In this document: piece after piece, positions 1-13,330 of the stretch
Layout of the letters: every line of letters begins with the position of its first letter
How positions within the stretch are numbered: the stretch's first letter is position 1
Source of the DNA: Odontesthes bonariensis
Lineage: Eukaryota > Chordata > Actinopteri > Atheriniformes > Atherinopsidae
Direction of reading: 5' to 3'
Assembly (NCBI RefSeq): GCF_027942865.1
Contig: NC_134508.1
Location: forward strand, 37,631,466-37,695,465
DNA length: 64,000 nt
Made by a program: the position numbers and the translations under genes
Notes under the pieces: model-generated
The model's database searches: none
What the model saw: only the letters and a program-made list of their open reading frames with translations
Told to the model about the DNA's origin: nothing

Positions 1-2039
1 CAAGTATGCATATCATTCTTTTTATTTGTGGATCCATTTCAGAAAGGGTGTGTATCTCTCTTTAATATAAGTTTAGAATGAAGGTAAGACTGAACATGTG
101 TGTGCACAAGCCATGGGGTGAAAAGAGTGCACAGCGGCTTTGTGCTCAGCTCGCTGCCTGTTGCTCGGCAGGCCTGTGTGGCGCCATGGAGAGACTTGCA
201 GGCGTTTTGCTCCGTAGCGCAGAGGAAAGGCTCACGTTGCCGCAGCGCCCGCCAACCCTACCAGCAGCCTGGCTGTGTTGCTATGGTGACCAAATCTGAG
301 CAGTGTCTGGCTCTCTTTCTCTCTTTTTCTAGTTTTTGCCCCCCCTCTTCATCTTCCTCCTCTCACTTTCTCTCCCTCACATTTCATAGTTCCTCTCCCT
401 CACCCCTCCACCACATTATTTTCTCTCTCAGTCTATCTCTTAACTTCTTCCCCTTTATTTTTCCTCTCTCACTTTTCATTTCTATCATGCCACACATACA
501 AACACACTCTATCACAGTGGCAGCCAATGGAACAGCGCCATCCAATCAGACACGTTTGCATAACGAGCTTGTTATGCAGAGGCCTGTGGTTGCAGAGCCG
601 GTGCTCCAGCACCCGTCTAGACAAATCTCATTTATGCATAAGAAGAAGGAGAGAAAGAAAGAGAGAGTAAATTGAAGATTGTGGATGGGGGATGGGGGAG
701 TAGATGGAGGTGGAGGAGAGAAAAGCAAAGAAGCAGAACTGCCATTGAGAGCAACTACAAGGACGAGGCAGAGCTGTGCAACAACCTCATGGTGGCCCAG
801 AGTTCAATGTTAAACACATATCATTAAAGACAAGAGGATACAAGAGAACAGCAGCAAAGAGGGCGCTTGTACTTTCACAGGGAAGAAAATCAGATAAACG
901 CTGATAAGATAATCAAATTAGAGTCTTCCTCATAATGTTTCTGCCTTAGGGAGATTGCAGTGGATGCCACATAAAATATCAAATGAATGAAGATGTGGTT
1001 GTTCAATAAAATACAGCTCAACAAGAAAAAAAATGTTTAAAAAAACCCCTCTACTGTAAAAACACTTCATGGTTACGAAAAAAAACAGTGTCTTCTTTGT
1101 CACTGAAATCAGAAGTGGCTCTTTGTTTTCTCACAATCCTAGAGAGGATAGTGAAGTTACAAAAAATGAGAAGAACAGACTGTATCTACAAGCAGTTCCA
1201 TGGAGGTTTTACAGTGGCCAGACTGCAGCCTCTTCTTTTTGCCTGTAAAATTAACTGTTTTTCCATATCATTACATTCTCTAGGACTATCTTTGTTTAAC
1301 TGCAAATGAGAAAGGGAAAGTAAATATTTCCCTGGCTACCATTCCTCCTGCCAGCAGCTCTGACCTCAGACTGGGATGTGCCACTGACAGTTTCTGACCC
1401 CAATTTACCTTTAGACCCTGTCTGACAGCAAGCCTTGGGGAGCGATTGGAAGTGAATTACAGCTGCAGCTGTAGCTCATAGGGAGAGAGAGAGAGAAAGA
1501 AAGAAAAAAGGAAAGAAAGAAAAGAAGCGGTATCATAACAAAGGTGAAGTGAGGGGATGCACATGAGAGACAAGAGGGAAAAGGGGGAATACAGAGACTG
1601 TGTGCGAAGAAGACTAGAAAAAGGGGATTAGTGGGAGCCCCCCCACTCCTCATTAGCTCAGTGAGACCCAACAGAGCTCAGTGTTTATCACAAGCAGCCA
1701 AGGGGCTGGGTGGCAGCCTGGCCAGTCAAGCTCCTCACAGCACTGCTGGCAGCTCAAGCCAGCAGTGGGAAATATCCTGGCCATGTCACTGACACTGTTA
1801 AAGCCATTGCCAACACAGGAAGAAAAATTGCTGGCAATGCAGCGAATTCCTGTAATTACTAAGCGTGTGTGTTTGGAAAATTAAGTTAGATTAAGACGTC
1901 TTCATGAGACACTGACTTTTTGTACGATGTCCTATGAAGATGCCCTAATCAATCTTAATGGTGGGTCACATGCACCAGTCATTAGACATACACACCCTTT
2001 AGATATTAATAATCATCTAAATACAGTTTTCCTCAGCTT
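1..2039. other. Intronic sequence of chd5 without recognised exon
   Basis: This stretch lies downstream of the last visible chd5 exon on the minus strand, so it is probably intron. It holds a pyrimidine-rich tract at about 301-480 and purine-rich simple sequence at about 640-665 and 1480-1530. These tracts produce the low-complexity open frames here. I looked for the next CHD exon, which should be a lysine-rich acidic stretch leading into the CHDNT region, and did not find one on the minus strand. Confidence 0.4.
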
Positions 2040-2044
2040 GACAG

Positions 2045-2526
2045 TGTCATGTTCATGGGGTTTTCTCCATGTTTTTAGTTTTGGGTTTTGTCATGTCTTA
2101 GTTTTTAAGTTGATGTTTAGTTAAGTTTTGCCATTGTTTTTCCCTCAGCCCCAATGTTCTGCTCATTAGTTTCACTCACGTCACCTATATTCATTGTCCC
2201 CAGTTGCACGCATTCACCAATCACTCCCAGTCCAGTATTTAGTTTCCAGGCTCCCCTTTCAGTTTGTGATTTCCTTTCCCTGATTTCACCATTGCACCTT
2301 CACGCTACACCAAGACAACCAAGTTAAGTAAATTCATGTTATGCCAAGTCATGTTCTTTGTTTTGTTTTTTCCTTAGCCATGTTTTATTTTCCACAGTTT
2401 AGTTAAGTGATGTCATCTGGCTCAGCCACGCCATTGTTTTGACTTTTGTTGTTTTGTGAAAAAAAACATGTTTGCTTTTACACCTCTGAAGTCTGCATCA
2501 GTGTCCTGCCAACCCCTTTACTGACA
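2045..2526 (+). mobile_element. Solo LTR with 5-bp target-site duplication
   Basis: A 482-bp unit begins TGTCATG and ends CTGACA, so it has the TG...CA ends of an LTR. It is flanked directly by GACAG on the left (2040-2044) and GACAG on the right (2527-2531), a perfect 5-bp target-site duplication. No internal gag or pol sequence or second LTR is present, so this is a solo LTR left by recombination between two LTRs. The T-rich 'tttagtt/ccatgtttt' texture and the 3' end resemble fish Ty3/gypsy LTRs, but the superfamily is inferred. It lies in the chd5 intron. Plus orientation is tentative. Confidence 0.75.
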
Positions 2527-2794
2527 GACAGAGCTTTTAAGCAATCATATAGCATTATTTTTCTTCTTTTAAGACAGTGTTATATTTCATAGCACAACAG
2601 ATACTTTTATAATTGTCATAAAACTGATGTTTTCAATACACTTTAAGTGTTTTGTTACTGAAGCCTTCATTTGACAGCCGTCATTAGTAACATTACCTTA
2701 GGTTGGATCATTTTAACTAGTGTTAGCTAACAACAGTGCTACCTTTTTCACAAGTTACTCTTTAAAAAGTGCTTATAAGCAATAATACATCTAT

Positions 2795-4860
2795 AATTAC
2801 ATTTAGTAATTCAGCAGATGCTTTTATCAAAAAATGACAACATTCAAGCTTCAGGAGGTGTTCTCAGAAGAGATGATAGATGAGAGGTCACTGCTCATTT
2901 GTGAATTGAAAGCTCATCATTATTGATGGAACCACAAATTAAAACAATCTGGATTTAGACTGCCTTGTACACTGTGATGACAATCCCAGATAATGCTCCT
3001 TAGAGGAATGTAGTGGTCTAAAACAACCCAGCACGCACTCTGTCTGCAAACATTAGCAAATCAAATTTGATTGGGGCAGACTTCTGCTTAGAGACCCGCA
3101 AGAAGTATATTGCAGTAGTAAAGGGAAGACATAAATGTGGCCTGTACTAGAAGTTGGGTTGCACATAATCAGATATGGCCTGGTTTTTCTTATAATGTAT
3201 GATGCAAGCCAACATAACTGAGAAACTGATGCAGTATAGGCAGCGATGGACAACTCGTCATCAATCATCTTGCAAACTTTTCAAGGGGAAATAGCTGAAG
3301 AGGGGATTTTATGGTAATACTGTTGAACTGATTGGCTGCGATGACCAACAGATTTCGCTGAATGTTTCAATCCCTCATCAATGTGAGACAAACAAAAAAT
3401 CATGCAGAAAGTGTGGGGTCATCTGGCTAGAATGACAAGTATAGTTGGGTATCATCTGCGTAACAGTAATAAAAAAGAATAGTGCGAGCAGCTGACCAGG
3501 CCCGAAGAGGTTGTGTATATTGCCCAGTATAAACCCTTGGGGCACTCCAAGTGTGTGCCAAACCTGAGATGCCAAGCTCAAAGAGTGAAACTAGTAGGAT
3601 ATCATGCTTTACCATGTTACAATCTATAGAAAGATCTAGCATAATAAGAACAGAGGATTGTGCAGCGGCTCTAGCTGATTTTAGGGCCTCTGTCACAGAC
3701 AGCAAAGCTTTGTGGCGTGGCCACTCTTCAGCCAGACTGATTTGGATGAAAAAGATTGTTCTTTGAGAGGAGGTCTGGTCAGCAGTTCCCAACTCAGCTT
3801 TTTGAGCACCTTAGTCTCTTCAAATGTAGCTGAAAACATGCCCGAGGCCAGTGAAGCTTTCATTACAAATGTAAATGCTGGTAGAATGATAGGAGAAATA
3901 GCATAAAAGAGGCTGGGGGGAATCAAGTCTAAAGAACATCTAGTCGGTCTGCTGTATGTCAGGAGTTTTGATGCCTCTGTGATCAATATGAATGATGGAA
4001 ATGGCGTTTCACTGCTTGGGGAAGAATAAGGACAAATAGTAGGATTGCTAATATGTTAGATGGCCTTCTCCTAGAACAGTTACAGAGTGAATAAAATAAT
4101 TGACTACTAATAGCCATTACCTTCTCCAGAAAATTGAGAAGTTGTAACCAGAAAGTGAAGGAGGATTGAGTAATAATCTTAAAGGTGGAAAATGGTTTCT
4201 GAGTGTCAGTAGCTGTGCTGATCTTATCATCTTCAAAAATAGTCAATGAGATAGTTAGGTTGCCAGATTCGTGCCATTTACTCCCAGCAGCTCACGCAGC
4301 TTTTGGAGGGTATTTGTCATCCATGGGTGAGGCAGGTTACAGCCAACGGGTTTGGTACGATACAGGCTATCCAGACATGATCTCTGTGTAGAGCAGAGAG
4401 ACAATATGGTATCCAGACTCTGACTGTTAAGGAGGTCAACCATGTTCTGGAACGGAAGACAACAACAATTGTCCAGCTCATCCCCAAAGCTGCCTAATGG
4501 GTGGTAAATGACAGCTGTAGAAATTTTTATGTGCACAGTCACCATTCCATTGACTTGGAATATGATTTGATATTTTGATATAAAATTTGCCAATTTGCTG
4601 GCAGGTAGCAGTCCAGTAAAATTCTAGAAAATGTGTCACCTAATAATCTTAGCATACAGGAGCTACGAGAGGCTGTGTAGTTAATGGCAGCCAGGATACC
4701 AGTGTTTCCATGTTTGATCCAGGTCTCAGTGAGAGTTAGTAGCTCAAGAGTTTTTCATAGGCACCAGTGAAGTCAGCTAACAGCAGACTTGAAGTTCCAT
4801 AGTCCGAAAGAGAAGGAGAAATCTGTCGGTGGAGTTATATGTACTGATGGGAGGTTTAAA
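2795..4860 (-). mobile_element. Degenerate L2-like non-LTR retrotransposon
   Basis: Read on the minus strand, broken frames recover the order of a LINE ORF2. An endonuclease-like end with 'VIYHP' and 'PWMTNTL' lies at about 4255-4560. A segment of the type 'CSLDLIPPSLF...SLASGMF' lies at 3700-3990. Reverse transcriptase blocks follow, with 'GVPQGFILG' at about 3520-3550 and the catalytic 'YADDTQLYLS' at 3430-3470. An RT tail of the type 'ASVSQLC...YIIRKTRPYL' lies at about 3150-3260. The far end near 2795-2835 matches the L2-type 3' tail, which reads 'GCATCTGCTGAATTACTAAA' on the minus strand. Frameshifts and stops show it is dead. Boundaries are approximate. Confidence 0.8.
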
Positions 4861-5144
4861 AAGTCTGTTTATGTATAATAAACTATACAATCACTTACTA
4901 AGTCCATTTTTCAGTTACCCAGTTACAGAAAATCCACTACATTTACTTTGTTTTGTTTATCTGTTTTTTAATTAACCAGGAAGACCAGAGTCAATTTAAT
5001 ATTTTAACAGTTATTCTTAATTTATATTAGAATAATAACAGTTTCAATGTTTTAAACTTTAAGAAATTATTTTCTAAAATTCAGAGCTGTATACTTAATG
5101 TAGAATGATTTATATTTCCTAGTTTATTGCTGTATTAAGAGGGT

Positions 5145-5385
5145 TCCGGGTTCTTTCTGTATGGAGTTTGTATGTTCTCCCCGTGTATGCGTGGGTTCTC
5201 TCCAGGTACTCCGGCTTCCTCCCACCGTCCAAAAGCATGCATGTTTAGTTCATTGGTGTCTCTAAATTGTCCCTAGGAGTGAGTGAGTGAGAGCGTGAAA
5301 GCTGGGATAGGCTCCAGCCCCCCGACAACCCTACAGTTGGATTAAGCGGGTATAGAAAATGGATGGATGGATATATATATATATG
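5145..5385 (+). repeat. Short interspersed repeat with (ATGG)n tail
   Basis: This is a copy of a very common teleost repeat. It contains 'gtatgttctccccgtg', 'cctcccaccgtccaaaa' and 'gctgggataggctccagccc', and ends in 'aaaatggatggatgg' followed by an AT run. The ATGG-type tail points to mobilisation by an RTE-like LINE (Expander-type, from memory). A reverse copy of the same family is at about 51.6-51.95 kb, and its tail is shared with the composite element at 35.7 kb. It is non-coding. Confidence 0.75.
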
Positions 5386-6004
5386 ACAAAATTAAAAATT
5401 TTGATCAATTAATATTAGATGCTGTATAAAGCCTTAATAAGCAGTGGACACAAAAAAAATACACACAGAGCAAAAGTCAAAGCATTAAAGTGAGTTTGCT
5501 GAGTCCAGATTCACTTTTAAATTTGCAATAACATTGAAATAACACTGATGTTAATGCCAAGAGTAAATCCTCTGACCTGTTCGATAATTTTGAAGACTAA
5601 AAGGTAGAGAAGCTGTACTGTCAAAGCCGTGTTTTCAAAGCGCAGATGCCAATTGCTTGCTTGGCAGAAATGTTATGACTATGACCCACAGTCCCTGCCA
5701 TCAGCGCAAGTACCGCAGGCACAAATCCACACTCTAAACTGGCATTTGGTGCCCACAGCTCACACTGGCAGTAACTGTGACGCTGCTGCCAACCTCCCCT
5801 TGGCCTGAGACAGTCTACCGCTTCTCATTTAGATTACAGAGGTAGTCCAGCAGCCAAAACACACCTTTGATCCAATTGCAAAGACATCAAAAGAGCAATG
5901 ATGTGAAAAACAGTGAATGCTGGGTACAGCCTGAGCCAAAATTCCTGCCAAACTGTAGTGTCCAAGGTCATGACAGATGGGGTAGCTTGTGAATTACAGC
6001 CTAC

Positions 6005-9000
6005 CTCTTTTTTCCTCTTCTTTACTTTGGGTATTTTCCCCTCTTTCATCTTTTTGGGTTTCTTCTTCTTTTGCTGTTTAAGGGAGTCGTCATCAGAGAA
6101 GAAGCTGGTGAGGGGCATGAGGGGAACACTGTTGCGCTCACCTTCGTCATCATCATCTAAAGACACAGAAAGAGGCAAATTATCGACTAAAGAAAACAAT
6201 ATACTGTAGCCTATACAGTAGCATACAATAGATGTACCAGACTGAACAAAAAGTTATCAAAAATGAAGAACCAGACAATTTTGAGTTTGAAGACTTTTTG
6301 GACAAATTCATCCTTCAAGAAGCATATTGCATCATGACACTGCAGCTTAGCTTGTACATTGTGTAGCTTAACCAAGTTATCAATTTCTTGAGTTTGAAAA
6401 ATTACACAAATTTACTGTTATTTTGGCAGAAAAAGAAGGGACCTTCTCAATATCAGGCAGATGCTCACAATGCAATCCATACACTCCAAAGTTATCACAT
6501 GCTGATGCTTGGTGAGGGACCAACTGTTTCAGTTTCCAAAATAAAGGGATGTTGAAAACGTGCAGGGTACCCCTAATGTGGGATTGTCTTTCTGAAATAA
6601 GAAAAGCCCCCTCCGAAAAGAATTTGTAAGGCTGCAAGTATATGTTGCTCCAAAATCAATTAATGTGCATTAATGGCACATTAATAGATCTGCAAGTAAC
6701 CCATGTTACAATATTTGCACTAATTCACCCCAGTATCATCACAGATGCTGGTCTTTATCTTGTCCGTTAATAATAATCCACAGAAGCAGAGGAGCTCAGA
6801 TCATTTCTGGAACTTGTTTATATGTTTTTTCTTTTTCTTTTAATAGCAGTTTTAACTTATATGGATGCAGTGGTGGACCGTGGTCACTCAAAATGGTTTT
6901 CAGAGTTTCTGAGTCTTTACCGTGAGTTTTTGTATTTGTATGTTGAGAGAATTCATTCTTAAATTGTTGTTACCAACGTTTTTGATGTACCCCCTAGCCA
7001 TCTTTACTTCTGAAAGATTAGCTTTGGATGCTCTTTTTACACCCAAACATGTTGCTGATTTTTTTGCCAGTTGCCATAACTGGTGGGGAGATGTTCCATC
7101 AGTTATTTCTTTCCAGCATTAATAGTATTATACAACATTCTGTCGATTATTGTCCCTGGTCTAGCTTTTTTAAAAACAATTCTTGAATCAATTTTAAAAT
7201 TTTTATATTTTTTTTCTTAAAAACCAACATATTGTTTTAAGATTTCAACAGTTGATGTGTTTTCTTAGCTCTATTCTAAATTAAATTCGGAGTTTGATTT
7301 AATGCAATTTACAGAATTCCAATTAAATTTTTTTACATTTGACACATCAGCCCATTTGTTTCCAAAAGAGGCTGCAGATGGTGAAAACACAGTGCAGTAA
7401 AGTCTGTTGGCTTGTTTTGGAAATAAACTTGATGAATCAATGTCAGACCAGCAGGAGCACTTGGCAAAATAAACCTCATAACCACACTTCACTGAGTGTG
7501 AATCAACTTTAATCGTCAAAACACAAATAAATGGAGTGTCTGCCCTGCCGTTAAATGGTACCTCCCAGGAGGACCACTGAGGTACATTCTACATATCTTC
7601 CGCCTTTACTGCTTGCTGGGATTAAAGCGACCGGCTGCTGGTTGTCAGCTGTACAGTCTCACAGCTGCTGTGAACAAATGTGCTGACTGCTGAGCACAGC
7701 AGACTTCACTGATGCCACAGAGGGTCACAGCGGAGTAAGTAAGGGAGACAGACAGCTCCAAACAACACATCACTGTAAAGACACAGAGAGAGAGAGACAC
7801 ACATGATGTAACTGGCCTGTGAAGGTTGGTCTGGTCTCATTTGCACTCTGCGACTCTGACTGTCTTTCTGTCTCTTCCGGTCAATCTATCTGCATGTCGG
7901 CGTCTTGTGTTGACAGACTGGAGAGCATGAAATATGCAGCACATGTATCAGAGTCAATCAGCCAACACTAGCACTGCAGTACACCACTCCCCTGGGTAGC
8001 TACAGTGAGAGACTGGGGAGGAGGGATTCCTTAGACACACAAACCTCACAAGACACTTATCCACTACTTAGCAAAGCTAGCAGGAGGTACTCCATGCACA
8101 CGGATACAGTCCTGTAATTCCAAAGCGTTAATCAGCAGTAGTGTCAAGCTCATTCGTTACCTGTGGCTACCGGATGAAATATGTCACAATGTCTGTAGTA
8201 CTAACTGGGGATGACTTGGACTTTATGTGATCAAAATTTCTTTTAAAGAGGTGCTCCAGGACAACACAAAAATGTATCTGGTATCTTGATTGTCCTTCCT
8301 GCTAATTTTTTTTTCTCTCCGTCTCTCACAGACTCACATGTTTCAATATACTTCTATCATTTTTTTTTCCTTCATGCTAAATAAAGCCTGGAGTTTATGT
8401 ATTCAGTATCTCAAACAGGGAGCTCTTTTATGTCTCAGATGTGGGTTAGCTGCCTGCCAGGCGAGACATGATGGCAACATAGTGAGTCTTACATCTCTTT
8501 TAGATGCAGAGATGATGACATGGCTCAGATGCAGTAAGGAGACAGCTTTGGATTTCATAGAACACACAGTCGATCATTCTGCAGACTTCTCTTCTTTTCT
8601 ATGAGAGAATGATGACTGACAGGCTGACCACACATCACCGATTACACACACCAGATGATGCCAGAGTGTGTATCCCTTGCTCAGCTTCTTGTACAATAGA
8701 TCACTCAAACTTGACAGTGGTGATGCAGTGTTACTCGTATAGGGTTTAAATGGTTTAGTCAGAAACACCTTATTCACATACAGCTGACAAGTCAAAGTCC
8801 TTTTTAGCCACTTCAGTGTCAAGACTAAGGATAGCAATGAAACTGCTCATTATTAGTTTTTAACTTCAGGTGCAGATTGACAATTAAAAGCACTTGGATA
8901 AAACTTTGTATAGAAATGTATAATCCCCAGCTGATTAATCCAACTGAAACTTGTGTTTTTCCGACATTTTCCTGGCAGTTGGCCGAATTGTCATGAAATT

Positions 9001-12000
9001 CAACGCTCCCATTTTCCATACTTCTAGGGCTTTCATGATGAAATTTGGGTTGCCGGTTGTCTTTCAAATAAGTGCTATACTTTATTTATCTTTTTCATTT
9101 TAATTCTCAAAATAAAGTGCACACAATCAATACTGGAACTCAAAAAATCCTGTTTTCTTACCATTTGCTGTTTGTTTCACCCAGTGATTAGGACAGTTAT
9201 GGAAAATTACCATAATTAGCTCCAGTAATTGCCATTATATGATTATTTTTGATCATTTTGACAGGTCTAAACACAACAATATAAAAAAAGTTGTGATAAT
9301 TACCTCTATTTCTGCACTTTTATCAGGTCAAATTTTTATTTGTTCTGTACAATTGCTGTATTTTGTGCTTAGTGATCATTGATGAGCTATTGATGCTAAC
9401 ACAAGGAAAACTACTTTCATATTAGCAACCACTGTACTTGTAATAGTGACATAGATGTGTAGTCTTGATTATAAATAATCTATATTGAACAATGGTTTTA
9501 AAGTAACTTGTGCTTTTTTACCAAAAGAAGATTAGGAGTGGGGGGAAAAAAATCTGCTTTTAACACCTACATACCCTTAAAATCTGAACTTTACTTTAAG
9601 TAAATGGCATGCGAAGTCCCAGTTGATAAAACTATCAAGGAAAAGATTTCTGCTTTGTGAATGGACCGAGTCGTGTCAGGTGCTGAGAGGTTGGGAGGTT
9701 TCTCAGTCATGAGACAAAGGGAGTTCTGGCACCAGATTCTTTTAGAAATATGACGAAAGCTCTACTTGGCAAACAAGCCCTCTGTAAAATGTGATAGGAT
9801 GACACCATCGCATTTCTGACTTTACTGCAAAGGCTAAGTCAACGAACCGACCCATTTGAAGGGAAATTCATGGGCGACTCCAAAGTGAGGAAATTAGAGT
9901 GTACCAGAAAGCACATCAGTCCCCTCTCAGTTGACCCCTGGGAATAAATTCCCACTTCATGTTGTCACAGATTAATTCTCACAAAAAGCAGAAAAATTTT
10001 TACATCCTTTCTTTATAAACAAGTACACGCTTCAAATGAATTCAGACAAAGATGCCAAAAAGCTACTCTTAGAAAATGAAAACATCAAAGTGATGGAAGG
10101 TCAAAACCCATATAGAATCATTAGAATCATGTATCTTATAGGTTAAAAATGGGTCCAGTATCAGCCAAAAAAAAAAAATAAATTGAAATGCTGCAATGCT
10201 CATGTGTGAATATACACACACATTTAAAAGCATCTTTTATTCTTAGGCTATGTGCATGCGCAGGAGAAAAAAAATTGTGTCAACTTTCACAGAGAGGAAT
10301 CCAAAAATAGTATCATATCCAATTGGGAATAACATTTGCAGTCACACAAAAGCCCATGATAATCTTTTAGTTTTGAGGAAGAAGAAAGCAATTAAAACAG
10401 AAAACACGACGGCACAGTCTGTGACAATGTAAGCATCCAGAGTGAAACAAAGGGACTTAGGCCACACCATGTGCCATGACAAATAATGGTAGTGAAAAGA
10501 CAGCATTTTGAGGTGCGTAATTCTCCTTGGATGCACTTCCACCATGTAATGTATAATTGCACTTTTCCTGATGCTGAAAAAACTATGACCTGGATCCTTG
10601 ACATTGCCTTTAACTTTGATGCCTGTTGATGGAGGTTAACTATATGTAGACCCTTTCCTGGATCAGCATCATAAGAATAGATTTGTAATATTCCATCATG
10701 GTCAGTTAAGTGTTTAGATGTTATAAAAAAACAACCCATAAATATCTACCATTTGAACATACAATCTAGCACACAAAAAAACTCTCAAAACATTAAAATT
10801 ATAACATTTCAAACCCTATTCACATGTCTTGAATGCACATTTAACCAACTGCTGGCTTGTTTGGGACACACATCAGAGATTGTGTTCTCCCTCAGGCTAC
10901 GCCTGGCAGTCACAGGTTGATGCCTGAACATCCCTCTGTTCCTCCATTTGTTTTCTCTCTGTCTTTTGCCCCAACTACTCAAAATCCACACAAAAAGCAG
11001 GCATTGATCTGGCTTAAGAACCTACAGTGTTGTTCCTATCGGGAAATCATGTATCTATATGTATGAGTTTGTCACAAACGCCTTGCAAAAGTAGTTAATA
11101 TGTGTTGTTAATGTTAAATGTGGTAATCTATGATGTATGACTATCCTGTACCTATTCTTCCACCTTTTTCTTGCAATGGTACAAAATATATCAGCTACAG
11201 AATTTCAAGGGCTTTAGAATACTCAAGAATAATGAGCAAGAATTGCACTACAGCAACTCAATGACGTGACTACTTCTGATGATGCTTCGGTAGAGTTAAG
11301 CGATCAATATGGTGCAATATCAAACATATATCCCAGTAAAGCCTTTTTTTTAATAATCATTCGTAAAGCATAGGGTTCTTTCAACTTGAACTAAATGTGA
11401 AATACATTCTTTCAAATCTCTGTAACACTGAATAATTCAGCAGTAAGAGCTATGAAAAAACAGTGCTTTGGGATTTTACACTCAACTTTCTTTTCACTCT
11501 CGACTCATTTTATAAGCCACAACTTTTCCACATTGTGATATGAAAGTGAAAGAGAGGGTGATGCTCCATCATTCAAGTCTTGCCCCTGACATCTAACCGT
11601 TTGATGCTCAGAGCAAGCAGCACAAGTGAAATAAATAAACCCTGTGAGTCCACTGACCGAAGTGTTCCAACTGATGCCTGGCTATTCAGGATGCAAAACT
11701 CTATCACTTCAGCTCCTGACACTGGACTAAGACAAAGAACTTATTGTATACGTTCGAAATCTTAAACTATTTGACTTAATTGTAAATGAGCACTTTTAAA
11801 AAGAGAACATAAACACAGCTGGTTCAGCTTGTGGTGGGCATCATTTTGTTTTAGCAGCCAGAAGGAATAACACTAGAATGTCGGCTTGAATGAAGCTGTC
11901 GTGTGATTAGAATGAGCTGCATATCAGGAAGATGGGTTGGAGGTGATCTCAGTTAAAGCTGAAGGGATGCTGGCGACTTAGTCACTGTCATCCGTGCCTA

Positions 12001-12701
12001 AGGCAACAAAACACACTTCACGGTTTACTGTACCCCACACGTGGCTTCCACACCTCTGCGGCCATGCAATGCCGGGAAAAAAAAAATTAAAGTTTGAGGA
12101 GCTTCCTGATCACAAGCGTTGTGACAGCGCATCTTTTACAGCACGGACGCGGATGCTGTCCCTGTAGCCCGTTTTCACTTAAAAACACATGCACACATTA
12201 AATAAAATCATCACAGTATAGACTACATTGGCACGTCAACTAATAAACTGTCACGATTATAACCGCACTCTGTGAAAGAACTTGTGTTTTTTGCACTTGA
12301 GGTGAGCTAAAGCTTTTAACTTGTGCAGGCAGCCTGTGAAAGAAAACACAGCCCACAGAAACCGTGCAGCAGGGTTTCCATCACCCATTTAAAGCTGGCA
12401 CAATGTGAGGACAGCCGCTGTTAAATCCAAAAAACACGCTTCCACCATTAAGACACCAGGTCGTACAAAAGGGGGCGAAAAAGGGAATTATGGCATGACT
12501 CTGCTTATTGCACCCCACCCCACCTCCTCCTCCTCTTTGGTCTCAGGAACGCAGGACAAGCCCTTTTCCCCGCATTCAAGGCGTAGCGGCGCAAAATAAT
12601 CTGAAGGACACCCCGCCTCCCCCCTTTCCCTCACCTGGCATATCGTCTTCAAAATCCATGTCGTCTTGTCCCTCGTCTTCATTACTCAGCGACCCCGGCA
12701 T
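6005..12701 (-). CDS. chd5: CHD3/4/5-type chromodomain helicase, N-terminal two coding exons (probable chd5), partial
   Basis: Coding exon 1 is 12635-12701. It starts at ATG 12701 and encodes MPGSLSNEDEGQDDMDFEDD followed by MP plus one base; the donor is G|GTGAGG. Coding exon 2 is 6005-6156, with acceptor TTTAG and donor GAG|GTAGGC. The split codon G|AT joins as Asp in phase, which supports the pair. Together they give 73 residues: an acidic serine-poor start, then a lysine cluster with 'KKKKPKKMKEGKIPKVKKRK', which closely resembles the KKKKPKK...KRKKE segment at the N terminus of CHD3/4/5. PHD fingers, chromodomains and the helicase lie beyond the left edge. The NuRD-type ATPase remodels nucleosomes in the nucleus. 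The paralogue call rests on synteny: CHD5-RPL22-RNF207 are adjacent and in the same orientations in human. Intron 1 here is about 6.5 kb and shows no other feature I can support. Confidence 0.75.
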
Positions 12702-13330
12702 CTTTACCTCATAGCCCCCAAACCTCTTTTAGGCTGGGAATACAGAAAGTTAACCCTCCAGACGCCGCAGCCCAGTCTCTTTCTTCACCCGAAAGAACTG
12801 TATTCGTCGCTCTGTTCAAATTTTTAATTTTTTAATTGTTTTGCTGTGAGTATGGGGCTTTCTGTCGAGATGAAAAAGATAAATAAATAAGAAAATAAAC
12901 ATTAATATTTTTTTCCACTGATCTCTATCCAGGTCTTGCAGTCTGAAAAATAAGAAAGACAAAAATGGAACACACATGCCCAGATTATGACGTCTGGTCT
13001 GTTGCCATGACGATGCATCCCATAATTTCCCCCACAACTAGTTAGTCATACTCTCCTAGTAACCACTTAAACTAGTAGTGTTTAAAAAAAAAAAAAAAAT
13101 CACACCGTGCGGCATCTCCTCGTGCCGCTAAGAGGCGTATTCGCTCTCGCGCCCGTCGCCTGCACATTTCTGTTTGGAAGTCGGAAGAAACGACACAAAC
13201 TTCTCCTGCCTTCTCGCACAGCTGCCGCACAATTGACTTGTAACCCTTCCTCTAGATCTGAAGTCTAACCTGGAGGGGGATAAAAGAGCACAAATATTCT
13301 GTGCAACGACAAACACTGACGTCATAAAAC
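12702..13330 (-). promoter_or_regulatory. Probable chd5 5' UTR and promoter region
   Basis: The sequence immediately upstream of the chd5 start on the minus strand is locally richer in GC and CpG than the surrounding introns. Examples are 'gacgccgcagcccag' near 12758 and a CpG cluster with 'ctctcgcgcccgtcgcc' near 13143. No TATA box is obvious. The call rests on position and composition only; no transcription start can be fixed. Confidence 0.3.

Noticed and set aside
100..675. 191-codon plus-strand open frame
   Set aside because: It is driven by a long pyrimidine-rich tract (Ser, Leu and Phe runs), has no domain and no splice support, and lies inside a probable intron.
10392..10739. 115-codon minus-strand open frame between the two chd5 exons
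   Set aside because: Exons 1 and 2 of chd5 join in phase without it, and it resembles no CHD segment.
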